Shown: positions 16,021 through 25,770 of the stretch, piece after piece
How positions within the stretch are numbered: the first letter of the stretch is position 1
Layout: each line of letters begins with the position of its first letter
NCBI GenBank assembly: GCA_026708285.1
Contig: JAPOVF010000022.1
Coordinates: 1 to 36,093 of the forward strand
DNA length: 36,093 bases
Direction: 5' to 3'
Source of the DNA: Acidobacteriota bacterium
GTDB lineage: Bacteria > Acidobacteriota > Thermoanaerobaculia > Multivoradales > Multivoraceae
The notes under the pieces: model-generated
Database searches by the model: none
The model's input: only the letters and a program-made list of their open reading frames with translations
What the model was told of the DNA's origin: nothing
Position numbers and translations under genes: made by a program

Positions 16021-18318
16021 CTAGGCCACCATCGGCACGTACAAATGGCGCTTTACAGAGCCCAAGTGCTCCCTGAGCACCTCGGCACCTCCGTATCGGC
16101 TCAGCAGGCGACTGAAGCTGCCGAACTGCTCCACGAACTGGGGAGCGCTGTACGTGCTGCCCTTCTCCAAGTCGTCAATTCCATACAGCGAGTAGTGGTC
16201 CAGTCCTGTCTCCCAGAACCGCGTCTTGAAGCGCTCGTGATCGTCCAAGCCGTGCTCGCCGACCTGCGAAAGCAACCAATCCCCGTCGTCGCCCCAGAAT
16301 CGCGCGACCCGGTCAGGACGTGACGGAATCCTCACCAACCTAAAGCCGACCTTGGCCAGGATGTCCACTTCGTCAGACGCCTCGAGCTCGAAGTAGTGCC
16401 TGAACGCAGCCACGTGGACATCGCAGTCCGTGAGCTCGGCGCGGAGATCACTTCGCGTTTTCTGGTCGATCCAGATGCTCAGCAATTCATCCATGCTGGC
16501 CGACGCGATACTCCGGATCACGTCACGAGACCGCTCTAGGTACTCATCGAACGGGATCTTCCGACCATCGGCAAGACAGACGTAGCGCTCTGCCGAGGAG
16601 ATGTAGACGGAGACTCCTTCTCCAACTGGCTTTTCTGCGGGGCTCGCCGCCGGCTTCGTACGCGACGCGCGTTTGCGGCCCTCTTGCAGGTTGGCAGGGT
16701 GCCCATCGAACTCCGCATCTTCGAGCAAGTTCGCCCCGGCGTAGTCGAAGATCGTGAAGTAGCGCTTGTTGATGTCTTCGCAAAGGCGCGTGCCACGGCC
16801 CTTCATCTGCTTGTAGAGGATGGCACTCTTCACTGGCCTCGCAAAGACGATGTTCTTCACATCGGGCGCGTCGAAGCCGGTCGTTAGAAGGTCTACTGTG
16901 GCCGCCACTCTAGGCTTCGCTCGGCCGACGTCCGCGAAAGTTCTTTCGAGCTGGTGAGAGTTACGCTCGGACCGTGTGATGCGGGCAGCGTAGTCCGGGT
17001 CTCCAGAGAGGCGCCGCAGCTCGGCAGCAACGAAGGCCGCATGCGTGTCGTCCACACAGAAGATGATCGACTTCTCATCTCGAAGACCGTACTTTCCTAG
17101 CGTGGACCAGAGGTCCTCCATAAGAGTGCGGGTGCGTTCGGGCAGGCGGATTTCACGTTCGAAGTTCTGCGTCGTGTAGTGCTTCCCGTCAGGGCCCGTG
17201 TAACCGCCCTCGTCCAGATTCGAGATGCGCTCTTCGAGAAGATACGGAACAAGGTAGCCATCTTCGATGGCCTGCTTGAGCGAGTAGACGTACCTCGGCT
17301 CTCCAAAGTACTCATATGTGTCACGTCTAAGTTCCTCAGACGTGAGCGGGCGCCCCGTGCGGTCAATCTCGCGAGGCGTAGCCGTGAGCCCGAGCTGATA
17401 GGCGGACCCGAAGTGCTCAAGAACGCCGAACCAGTCGCCGAAACCGGAACGGTGGCACTCGTCTACCACCACTACGTCGAAGAAGTCAGGATCGAAGTGC
17501 TGGTAGAGCTTCTTTCCGTCGAGCTCCTCATCGAGGTTCTGATAGTTGGCGAAGAAGATCCGCCCGACGAGGTGTTCTCCACGACCTACTCGGTGTTTGT
17601 CGATGACTACGCGCTCGTCAGCCGGGAACCCGGCAAAGGCACGGTAGGCCTGCTCTTTCAGACTGTTGCGATCTGTGAGAAAGAGAAGACGCTTGTTGGG
17701 CAGAACCTCCCCGCGCATGAGCTTCCAGGCAAGCTGAAAAACCGTGTAGGTCTTGCCTGTGCCCGTGGCCATGAGCAGGAGCACTCTCTTCTCGCCTTGA
17801 CAGAAGCGATAGAGGGTCTCGAAGATCGCCATTTCCTGGTAGGGGCGGACCTTCTTCCTTGTGATCTGGTCTTCGTGCCATGGCGCCTCGAACACCGGCC
17901 GCCAGTCTCTCCAGACGATGTTCCGCCCGAGGCGATGCAGAATGTCCCCCGGCGACGGAGGAGCGTCGAGCGTCTCGTGCTCCCCGGTCTCGTTGTCGGT
18001 GAGGATGTACTCCCGGCCATTTGAGGAGACGGAGTAGCGAAGCCCGAGACGCCCGGCATATCGGGACGCCTGCTGCATGCCATTCGCAGCGGGTACGCCC
18101 TCGGACTTGGCCTCCAGGACAGCGAGGGGCATCCGCCAAAGCCGCAGTACGTAGTCCGCGACGATGTGCTGAGACGAGTCGTACATCGAGTCGCCCGTGA
18201 TGTTGACGCGGCCGGGACCGATAACCACCTGCTGGTCCCATTCCCAGCCGGCGCTCTTCAGCGCCGGCTCAATCAGACCGCGGCAGGTCTCGTCTTCGTT
18301 TCGGCTCATCGCATCCAC
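16021..18318 (-). CDS. hsdR: Type I restriction endonuclease/translocase subunit HsdR
   Basis: The 765-residue protein carries an N-terminal PD-(D/E)xK nuclease (D55, E69-A-K71, with Q83 in a QASRYA motif), then an SF2 helicase motor: Walker A MATGTGKT (183-190), DECHR box, GLTATP and the late motif QMKGRGTRL, and an EcoEI-type C-terminal region. It translocates and cleaves DNA lacking HsdM methylation. It is shorter than the large EcoR124-like HsdR and fits the EcoEI-type group. The frame begins at GTG 18318; ATG 18309 is an alternative. It is the first gene behind the full-consensus sigma-54 promoter at 18357-18373, with a GC-rich hairpin in the leader. Placing the nuclease first in an inducible operon is unusual. 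Confidence 0.94.
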   Translation of the reverse strand: MDAMSRNEDETCRGLIEPALKSAGWEWDQQVVIGPGRVNITGDSMYDSSQHIVADYVLRLWRMPLAVLEAKSEGVPAANGMQQASRYAGRLGLRYSVSSNGREYILTDNETGEHETLDAPPSPGDILHRLGRNIVWRDWRPVFEAPWHEDQITRKKVRPYQEMAIFETLYRFCQGEKRVLLLMATGTGKTYTVFQLAWKLMRGEVLPNKRLLFLTDRNSLKEQAYRAFAGFPADERVVIDKHRVGRGEHLVGRIFFANYQNLDEELDGKKLYQHFDPDFFDVVVVDECHRSGFGDWFGVLEHFGSAYQLGLTATPREIDRTGRPLTSEELRRDTYEYFGEPRYVYSLKQAIEDGYLVPYLLEERISNLDEGGYTGPDGKHYTTQNFEREIRLPERTRTLMEDLWSTLGKYGLRDEKSIIFCVDDTHAAFVAAELRRLSGDPDYAARITRSERNSHQLERTFADVGRAKPRVAATVDLLTTGFDAPDVKNIVFARPVKSAILYKQMKGRGTRLCEDINKRYFTIFDYAGANLLEDAEFDGHPANLQEGRKRASRTKPAASPAEKPVGEGVSVYISSAERYVCLADGRKIPFDEYLERSRDVIRSIASASMDELLSIWIDQKTRSDLRAELTDCDVHVAAFRHYFELEASDEVDILAKVGFRLVRIPSRPDRVARFWGDDGDWLLSQVGEHGLDDHERFKTRFWETGLDHYSLYGIDDLEKGSTYSAPQFVEQFGSFSRLLSRYGGAEVLREHLGSVKRHLYVPMVA

Positions 18319-18326
18319 ACTTCACA

Positions 18327-18344
18327 GGCCGAGTCCTCTCGGCC
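18327..18344 (-). promoter_or_regulatory. GC-rich hairpin in the hsdR leader
   Basis: GGCCGAG-AGGA-CTCGGCC forms a perfect 7-base-pair stem with a 4-base loop. With a predicted transcript start near 18347 it would sit at the extreme 5' end of the message, and the loop holds an AGGA ribosome-binding-like sequence 9-15 bases before the GTG/ATG start region. It may stabilise the mRNA or restrict hsdR translation. No T-run follows, so it is not a standard terminator. Confidence 0.5.
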
Positions 18345-18356
18345 GAACGTACACAG

Positions 18357-18373
18357 CAGCAAGGCGCGTGCCA
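18357..18373 (-). promoter_or_regulatory. Full-consensus sigma-54 promoter for the hsd operon
   Basis: The minus strand reads TGGCACG-CGCC-TTGCT, matching the sigma-54 consensus TGGCACGNNNNTTGCW at every specified position. The -24 box is 18373-18367 and the -12 box 18362-18358, so transcription should start near 18347. It begins on the base directly after the TGA stop of the sigma-54 activator gene and reads into hsdR 29 bases downstream of the predicted start. Such promoters are silent without an ATP-hydrolysing activator, and one is encoded immediately upstream. Confidence 0.85.
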
Positions 18374-19873
18374 TCAACTCTTCATCCCAAGGACTTTGAT
18401 TCGGTAGCGGAGTGCCGAACCACTTTCTAGCCCAAGAACCGCCGCAGCCGCGTTCTGCGACGGTGTGGCCTCAAGTGCTCTCCGGATGTACCGTCGCTCG
18501 ATGTCGTGAAGGGTCGTCTTCAGTTGGAAGTCGGGACCTAGCGGCCTGTTGGAGAGGTCCTTCGAAGGCCCGGCAAACTGGTGCAGAGCACGATGCACGT
18601 CTTGCGCCGCGATCTCCTCACCCGAGGAGAAGAGACCGGCGCGCACCAGTGTGTTCTGCAGCTCCCGTGCGTTCCCGGGCCACGTGTGCGACCGAAGAAG
18701 ACTTCTTGCTTGTGGAGAAAGAACCTTCTCGGTTGCTCCGGGTTCGCTTCCGCGACGAAACTCGCGATTCAGTTGGCCGAGGAAATGGTCGATGAGAAGG
18801 TCGACATCTTCCACCCCCCGTTCCCGCAGCGGCGGAAGTTGAATGAAGAAGGAGAAGCGGAAGAAGAGGTCCTCCCGAAAGGTCCCCCGCTCAACCTCGC
18901 GGCGGAGGTCGCGATTCGTGGCGGCGATGACGCGAGCGCTAGTCTCTTCTGGCGTTGCACTGCCCACCCGGTAGAACTCCCGATCCTGGAGAACCCGGAG
19001 GAGGCGAACCTGTGCGTCGCCGGAGAGTTCGCCTATCTCGTCCAAGAAGATGCTGCTATCGCGCGCAGCGTGGAAGAAACCAAGCGTGTCCCTGTCGGCT
19101 CCAGTGAAGGCGCCTCGCTTGTAGCCGAAGAGTTGGCTCTCCAAGAGGCTCTCGGGGATTCCACCAGCGTTTACCCGGACCATCTCCCGGCTACTGCCGC
19201 TAAGGGAGTGGATGAGTGAGGCGAAGAGTTCCTTGCCGGTCCCACTCTCACCCACGATCAAGACTGAGTAACGCCTGGGCGCGACTCGTGCCGCAAGTGC
19301 CTTAGCTTCGTTGATTCCGTCGCATTCACCGATGATCCTCCGAGCCTCGGGTGTCTGCGGCACTGCTCCAGAAAGTAGGTCCGCCAGACAGTCGTCCCTG
19401 AGGACCGACCTGAAGTCGGCCGATACGGAGAACGGGATGCTAGCGACTTGGAACCCAGCTTTCCGGGGCGAAGTCTGGATGAGGTCGGCTGGATGCGTCG
19501 ACTTGCCCAGAAGAACCCACACTGCCGCCATGGCGGGCGTACCCGGGCTCAAGTGATACACGAGCGACGCTTCGCGGCCATGTCGGTCATACACCGCGTC
19601 GATCACGGGACGCGTCGCTTCGTAGATGGCTCCATGGTCGATGACCTGGTCGTTCTTCAAGTCTCGACGTTCGACACGGACCGGTACCTGTGTGTACTCA
19701 CCTAGGAACGCGACGTAGCTGGAGTTCTCCCGAGCCGTGTAGTTAGAGAGGAGAACTATCTCGCGGAACTGTTCTGCCGACGCCGCCGACGCGATGGGGC
19801 CGAGTTCGTCCCGTTCGCCGGATGCAGCTGCCAGATCGGCCATGCCCAACCAAGCCAGGAGTATCCTCCTCAT
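18374..19873 (-). CDS. Sigma-54 activator with RtcR/CARF-like N-terminal sensor domain
   Basis: The 499-residue protein has three parts. Residues 1-160 resemble the CARF-like sensor of RtcR, with VYHLSPGTPAMAAVW (105-119) and LIQTSP (131-136). Residues about 178-410 are an AAA+ domain with Walker A GESGTGKE (208-215), the sigma-54-contacting GAFTGA loop (254-259) and Walker B SIFLDEIGEL (274-283). The last 45 residues are a Fis-type helix-turn-helix. It should remodel sigma-54 RNA polymerase when a ligand relieves the N-terminal domain. RtcR in E. coli controls the RNA repair operon rtcBA. Here the adjacent target is a restriction operon and no rtcA or rtcB is in view. ATG 19873 has GGAGG 5 bases upstream. 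A 10-base palindrome (TCTTGCAAGA, 19896-19905) in its leader may be a binding site. Confidence 0.9.
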   Translation of the reverse strand: MRRILLAWLGMADLAAASGERDELGPIASAASAEQFREIVLLSNYTARENSSYVAFLGEYTQVPVRVERRDLKNDQVIDHGAIYEATRPVIDAVYDRHGREASLVYHLSPGTPAMAAVWVLLGKSTHPADLIQTSPRKAGFQVASIPFSVSADFRSVLRDDCLADLLSGAVPQTPEARRIIGECDGINEAKALAARVAPRRYSVLIVGESGTGKELFASLIHSLSGSSREMVRVNAGGIPESLLESQLFGYKRGAFTGADRDTLGFFHAARDSSIFLDEIGELSGDAQVRLLRVLQDREFYRVGSATPEETSARVIAATNRDLRREVERGTFREDLFFRFSFFIQLPPLRERGVEDVDLLIDHFLGQLNREFRRGSEPGATEKVLSPQARSLLRSHTWPGNARELQNTLVRAGLFSSGEEIAAQDVHRALHQFAGPSKDLSNRPLGPDFQLKTTLHDIERRYIRRALEATPSQNAAAAVLGLESGSALRYRIKVLGMKS

Positions 19874-19986
19874 GACCCTCCAAGACTAGAAGATCTCTTG
19901 CAAGAATGGAAAGACCCCTACTCAGGAGGCACCAGAGGCCCCCAAGCCAGCGGCGTAGCCGGATTCTGCCGGGCGTGCCGTCGCGA

Positions 19987-22230
<2,244 letters not shown>

Positions 22231-22238
22231 CTAACCGC

Positions 22239-22267
22239 TGTATACAAGGATCCGGAGGCATTGAAAA
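22239..22267 (-). promoter_or_regulatory. Candidate sigma-70 promoter for katG
   Basis: TTTTCA (22267-22262) and TATACA (22244-22239) are separated by 17 bases on the minus strand, each matching the consensus at four of six positions. The -10 lies within a small palindrome (TGTATACA). The predicted start is about 38 bases before the katG ATG. There is no clear OxyR- or Fur-type site. This is a tentative call. Confidence 0.35.
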
Positions 22268-22302
22268 GTCCCGGGGCGGCGGAACATGACAAGCTAACCA
22301 GG

Positions 22303-23877
22303 ATGACCGGAGCGACGCCGGCAGGACCACCCCCAATGCCACCGGGCTCGCTCGAAGCGTGGGCGATGGAGACGCCGCTTGCGACCGCCCTCTCCGACAG
22401 GAGACGCTCCGTCGACTGGGCCACCTGGAACGACCGCGCCAACCGGCTGGCGAACGCCCTGGAGCAGGAACTCGGGCTTGCGGCGGGAAGCCGCGTCGCC
22501 GTCCGGCTGCGCAACCGGGTGGAGTGGTTCGAGGTCGGGTCGGCGCTGGCGAAGGTCGGCGCGGCGCCGGTTCCGGTCGGCACCCGTCTGACCGCCGCCG
22601 AGGTCGGCTACATCACGAGCCACAGCGGGGCGCAGCTCTTCGTAACCGACGACCCGGAGACGGCGCGGGCCGCATCCTCGTTCCGGGGCGACGCCCTCCG
22701 CTCGACCATTCTGGTCGGCGGTGACGCGCCGGACGGTGTCCCGAGCCTCGAGGAGCTGATCCACACCGGGCGACCCGTCCCCAGGGTCGCCGGGCCGCCC
22801 ATCGGCGCCAAGAACATCTCGTACACCTCGGGCACGACCGGCCGCCCGAAAGGCGCCGTTCGCTCCTACACGCCTCAGCAGTTGCAGGCTCTCGGCGCGA
22901 TCGTCGCGACGATCAACACGAAGCTCCGGCTCGGCCGCGACGAGAAGCACCTCGTCGTCGCTCCGCTCTACCACGCGGCGCCGTCGTTCTGCGCGCAGCA
23001 GGCGAGCCGCGCCGGCGGTCACCTGGTGCTGCATGAGCGGTTCGACGCCGAAGCGGCGCTCGATGAAATGGGTCGAGGCGTCACCAGCACGTTCATGGTG
23101 CCTACGATGGTGCGCAGGATCCTGGCCCTGCCGGAGGAGCGCCTTCGGACGACCGATCTCTCCTCGCTGCGAGCCCTGATCCTCGGCGGCGCCCCCTTCC
23201 CCGCCGAGATGCGCGCGCCGGCCCAGGAAGTGCTCGGCGAAGTCCTGTTCGACATGTACGGCTCGACCGAGACAGGTTTCGCCACGATGCTCGAACCGGC
23301 CGATCAGGTGCGCAAGGCAGCGTCGGTCGGCCGGCCACTCGACGGCGTCGACGTCCTGCTGCTGGACGAAGAGCATCGTCCCGTGGCCCAGGGCGAACGG
23401 GGCGTGTTCTTCATCAGGAGCCCGATGCAGGTCAACGGCTACCACGCCGACGAGGAAGCGACGGCGGAGAGCGCCCACAAGGACTACTTCACCGCCGGCG
23501 ATGTCGCCTACGAGGACGACGAGGGCTTCCTCTACATCGTCGACAGGATCAAGGACATGATCCTGGTGGGCGGCGCCAACATCTACCCGGCGGAGATCGA
23601 ACAGGTCCTGCGCGCCCATCCGGCCGTCCTTGACGCCGCCGTGTTCGGCATCCCCAACGAAGATCTGGGCGAGGAGATCAAGGCGATCGTCGAACTCGCG
23701 CCGGGAGAGACCGCGGAGCCCGAGGAGCTGATCGCCCACTGCGGCGAGCGGCTGGCGAAGAACAAGTGGCCCCGGAGCATCGACTTCCTGGCCGAGCTGC
23801 CGCGCAATCCCACCGGGAAGGTGCTGAAGCGGGAACTACGGGCGCCTTGGTGGGAGGGCCGGGATCGCTCGATCTGA
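22303..23877 (+). CDS. AMP-forming acyl-CoA synthetase
   Basis: This 524-residue ANL-superfamily enzyme activates a carboxylic acid to its acyl-CoA through an acyl-adenylate. It has the phosphate-binding loop YTSGTTGRPKG (residues 174-184), YGSTETGF, the adenylation motif YFTAGDVAYEDDEGFLYIVDR with hinge Asp/Arg, GGANIYPAEIEQ, and the C-terminal catalytic lysine in PTGKVLKRELR. The substrate (medium/long-chain fatty or aryl acid) cannot be assigned. The open frame extends far upstream opposite katG, but that part is antisense shadow. ATG 22303 is chosen by alignment with family N-termini, although its ribosome-binding site is weak. The gene is divergent from katG. Confidence 0.9.
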   Translation: MTGATPAGPPPMPPGSLEAWAMETPLATALSDRRRSVDWATWNDRANRLANALEQELGLAAGSRVAVRLRNRVEWFEVGSALAKVGAAPVPVGTRLTAAEVGYITSHSGAQLFVTDDPETARAASSFRGDALRSTILVGGDAPDGVPSLEELIHTGRPVPRVAGPPIGAKNISYTSGTTGRPKGAVRSYTPQQLQALGAIVATINTKLRLGRDEKHLVVAPLYHAAPSFCAQQASRAGGHLVLHERFDAEAALDEMGRGVTSTFMVPTMVRRILALPEERLRTTDLSSLRALILGGAPFPAEMRAPAQEVLGEVLFDMYGSTETGFATMLEPADQVRKAASVGRPLDGVDVLLLDEEHRPVAQGERGVFFIRSPMQVNGYHADEEATAESAHKDYFTAGDVAYEDDEGFLYIVDRIKDMILVGGANIYPAEIEQVLRAHPAVLDAAVFGIPNEDLGEEIKAIVELAPGETAEPEELIAHCGERLAKNKWPRSIDFLAELPRNPTGKVLKRELRAPWWEGRDRSI

Positions 23878-23897
23878 GCCCTCTGCCCCGAGCCATC

Positions 23898-25160
23898 TCA
23901 GTCGACGATCGCGGCCCTGATGACGCTCTCGAAGCCTGTGGACACGCCCTTGCTGCCCTGCTGGACCATCAGGACGGCCGTGATCTCGTTCGCCGGGTCG
24001 GTCCAGGACACGGTTCCAAACGCACCGCCCCAGCCGAACGCGCCCTTGCCCCGCGCGCTCTTCGCGGCGACCGGGTCGAGCACGACGGACACGGCGTAGC
24101 CGAATCCCGAGCCGGACTCCTTGCCTCCCTGTCCGTAGAGCCCACCGACCTGGTTGCTGGACATCCGGACGACCGACTCCGGGCTCAGCAGACGGTTCCC
24201 GAACAGCTCGCCGCCGCCGGCCAGCATCTGCTCGAAGCGAAGAAAGTCCTCGGCGGTGCTGGAGAGCCCACCGGAAGCCGACGCGTAGCGGCTTGGCTTG
24301 TCCCAGCCCTTGGCCTTGCCGTCGAGGCCGTGGATGACGACCCGTCTGGATTCCTTCTCCGGCGGCAGGAAGAAGTGGGTGTCGGCCATGCCGAGCGGCT
24401 CGAAGATCCGCTGGCGAAGGAACTCGTCGTAGGACTCGCCCGAGACGATCTCGACGATCCGGGCGACCACGTCGTGTCCGATCCGCGGGCTGTAGCCCCA
24501 TCGCGAGCCCGGTTGAAAGTCGAGCGGCATGCGGGCGTACAGCGGCACGCGGCTCGCCAGGGTGTCGTCCGGGCCGACGTTCGGCAGCTTCGCGACCGCC
24601 GTGCCCAGTCCGTAGCTGCCCAGCCCGGAGGTGTGGGTCAGCAGGTCGTGGATCGTGATCGGCCGCTCCGCCGGCACCAGGCGGTGCTCGGGTGCCTCGC
24701 CCGGCGCCGCGAACGCCGGGCTCACGTCCCTGTCTGCGGGCTCCTTGAGCACGGCGACCTGCATGTCCCTGAATTCGGGCAGGTACTTCGCGACCTCGTC
24801 CGCCGGATCGAAGAGACCCTCCTCGATCATCATCATCGCTGCGACCCCGAGCACCGGCTTCGACGAGGAGGCCATCCGGAAGATCGCGTCCTTCTCCATC
24901 GGCCGACCCCTATCTGTGTCCATCAGGCCGTACGCCTCGAAGTGGACGATCTTCCCGCGCCGGGCCACCGCCGTGACCGCCCCCTGGATCTCGCCCGCGT
25001 CGACGTGGCGCTTGATGACGGCGTCGATCTCGAGCAGGCGTTCGCTCGACATGCCCACGTCCTCGGGCGATGCCGCGGGAATCTCCTGAGCGGGAAGCGC
25101 CGTCCAGGCAATGGTCGTCGCGAACAGCGCCAGCAAAGCGTTTCCAAGGGACCTCTTCAT
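23898..25160 (-). CDS. Exported serine hydrolase (class C beta-lactamase/EstB-like)
   Basis: The 420-residue protein starts with a signal peptide (MKRSLGNALLALFATTIAWTALPAQ) and carries the penicillin-binding fold: nucleophile motif S98-S-S-K101, a YSP motif in the YxN position, and GWGGAFGTVSWTDP near the C-terminus that aligns with the HxG/KTG-like strand of this family. Such proteins are esterases, peptidases or lactamases; the substrate is unknown. The frame is open to a GTG at 25169, but ATG 25160 gives a clean signal peptide and lies just after the stop of the upstream dioxygenase gene (TGA-A-ATG). It is the last gene of the transporter/dioxygenase/hydrolase cluster. Confidence 0.88.
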   Translation of the reverse strand: MKRSLGNALLALFATTIAWTALPAQEIPAASPEDVGMSSERLLEIDAVIKRHVDAGEIQGAVTAVARRGKIVHFEAYGLMDTDRGRPMEKDAIFRMASSSKPVLGVAAMMMIEEGLFDPADEVAKYLPEFRDMQVAVLKEPADRDVSPAFAAPGEAPEHRLVPAERPITIHDLLTHTSGLGSYGLGTAVAKLPNVGPDDTLASRVPLYARMPLDFQPGSRWGYSPRIGHDVVARIVEIVSGESYDEFLRQRIFEPLGMADTHFFLPPEKESRRVVIHGLDGKAKGWDKPSRYASASGGLSSTAEDFLRFEQMLAGGGELFGNRLLSPESVVRMSSNQVGGLYGQGGKESGSGFGYAVSVVLDPVAAKSARGKGAFGWGGAFGTVSWTDPANEITAVLMVQQGSKGVSTGFESVIRAAIVD

Positions 25161-25161
25161 T

Positions 25162-25770
25162 TCACTCACCTTCCGTCGAAGCCGCCCAGTAGAAGTACGA
25201 GATCGCCTGGCGCGACCGCCGGCTGCGGTTCGCTTCCGACCAGTGCACCGTCAGCGAGCTGTGAATCGCGGCGTCGCCCGGCTCGACCTCGACCGCCACC
25301 GCCTCCTCGGACTCGGCGCTGAAGCCCTCCAGGCCGACAACACTCGGCAGTTCCCGCCGGTGGGTGCCCCTCGCGTAGTAGAGGCAACCGTTCTCCCGGT
25401 CCGCCCGGTCGAGGGCGATCCAGATCGTCGCACCCTTCTGGCGGTGCCCGACCGCATCGAGATGCGGCCTGATCCCCGAGGTCTCCCCGGGAAGCCGGGC
25501 GAACCAGGCGGCCGTCGCGGGTTCGAGGTCGTCGTCCAGCAACGCGGAGATCAGCTCTCTCTGCCTGCCATGCTGGAGCTGATCCTCGAACCAGGAATCC
25601 ACCCTGTTCAGGTTCTTGACGACGCCCGGGTACTCCTCGCCTCTCTCAACCTCGCTGAGACAACCTTCGGCGCGCGCACGCAACTCTTCCAGCTCCCCGG
25701 GCGAAAGAAACCCCCGCAGGACGACGTAGCCGTCCCGGTCGAAGTCCCGTTTGAGCTGCTCCAGGCTCAT
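25162..25770 (-). CDS. Phytanoyl-CoA dioxygenase family protein (Fe(II)/2-oxoglutarate oxygenase)
   Basis: The 202-residue protein has the iron-binding HxD motif in RPHLDAVGH and a distal histidine in PGDAAIHSSLTVHWSEANRSRRSRQAI with a following arginine that would hold 2-oxoglutarate, matching the PhyH family. It probably hydroxylates a small molecule; the substrate is unknown. It is somewhat short for the family but complete. Its ATG overlaps the stop of the transporter gene by four bases (ATGA), and its stop is one base before the hydrolase start, so the three genes are tightly coupled and probably act on one compound. Confidence 0.85.
   Translation of the reverse strand: MSLEQLKRDFDRDGYVVLRGFLSPGELEELRARAEGCLSEVERGEEYPGVVKNLNRVDSWFEDQLQHGRQRELISALLDDDLEPATAAWFARLPGETSGIRPHLDAVGHRQKGATIWIALDRADRENGCLYYARGTHRRELPSVVGLEGFSAESEEAVAVEVEPGDAAIHSSLTVHWSEANRSRRSRQAISYFYWAASTEGE

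Noticed and set aside
18327-18344. Hairpin as a terminator of the activator gene
   Set aside because: No T-run follows, and it lies downstream of the sigma-54 promoter, inside the hsdR leader.
19874-19986. Possible sigma-54 promoter for the activator gene itself
   Set aside because: TTGC is present at about 19900, but the nearest upstream GG is at the wrong distance (14 rather than 12 bases).
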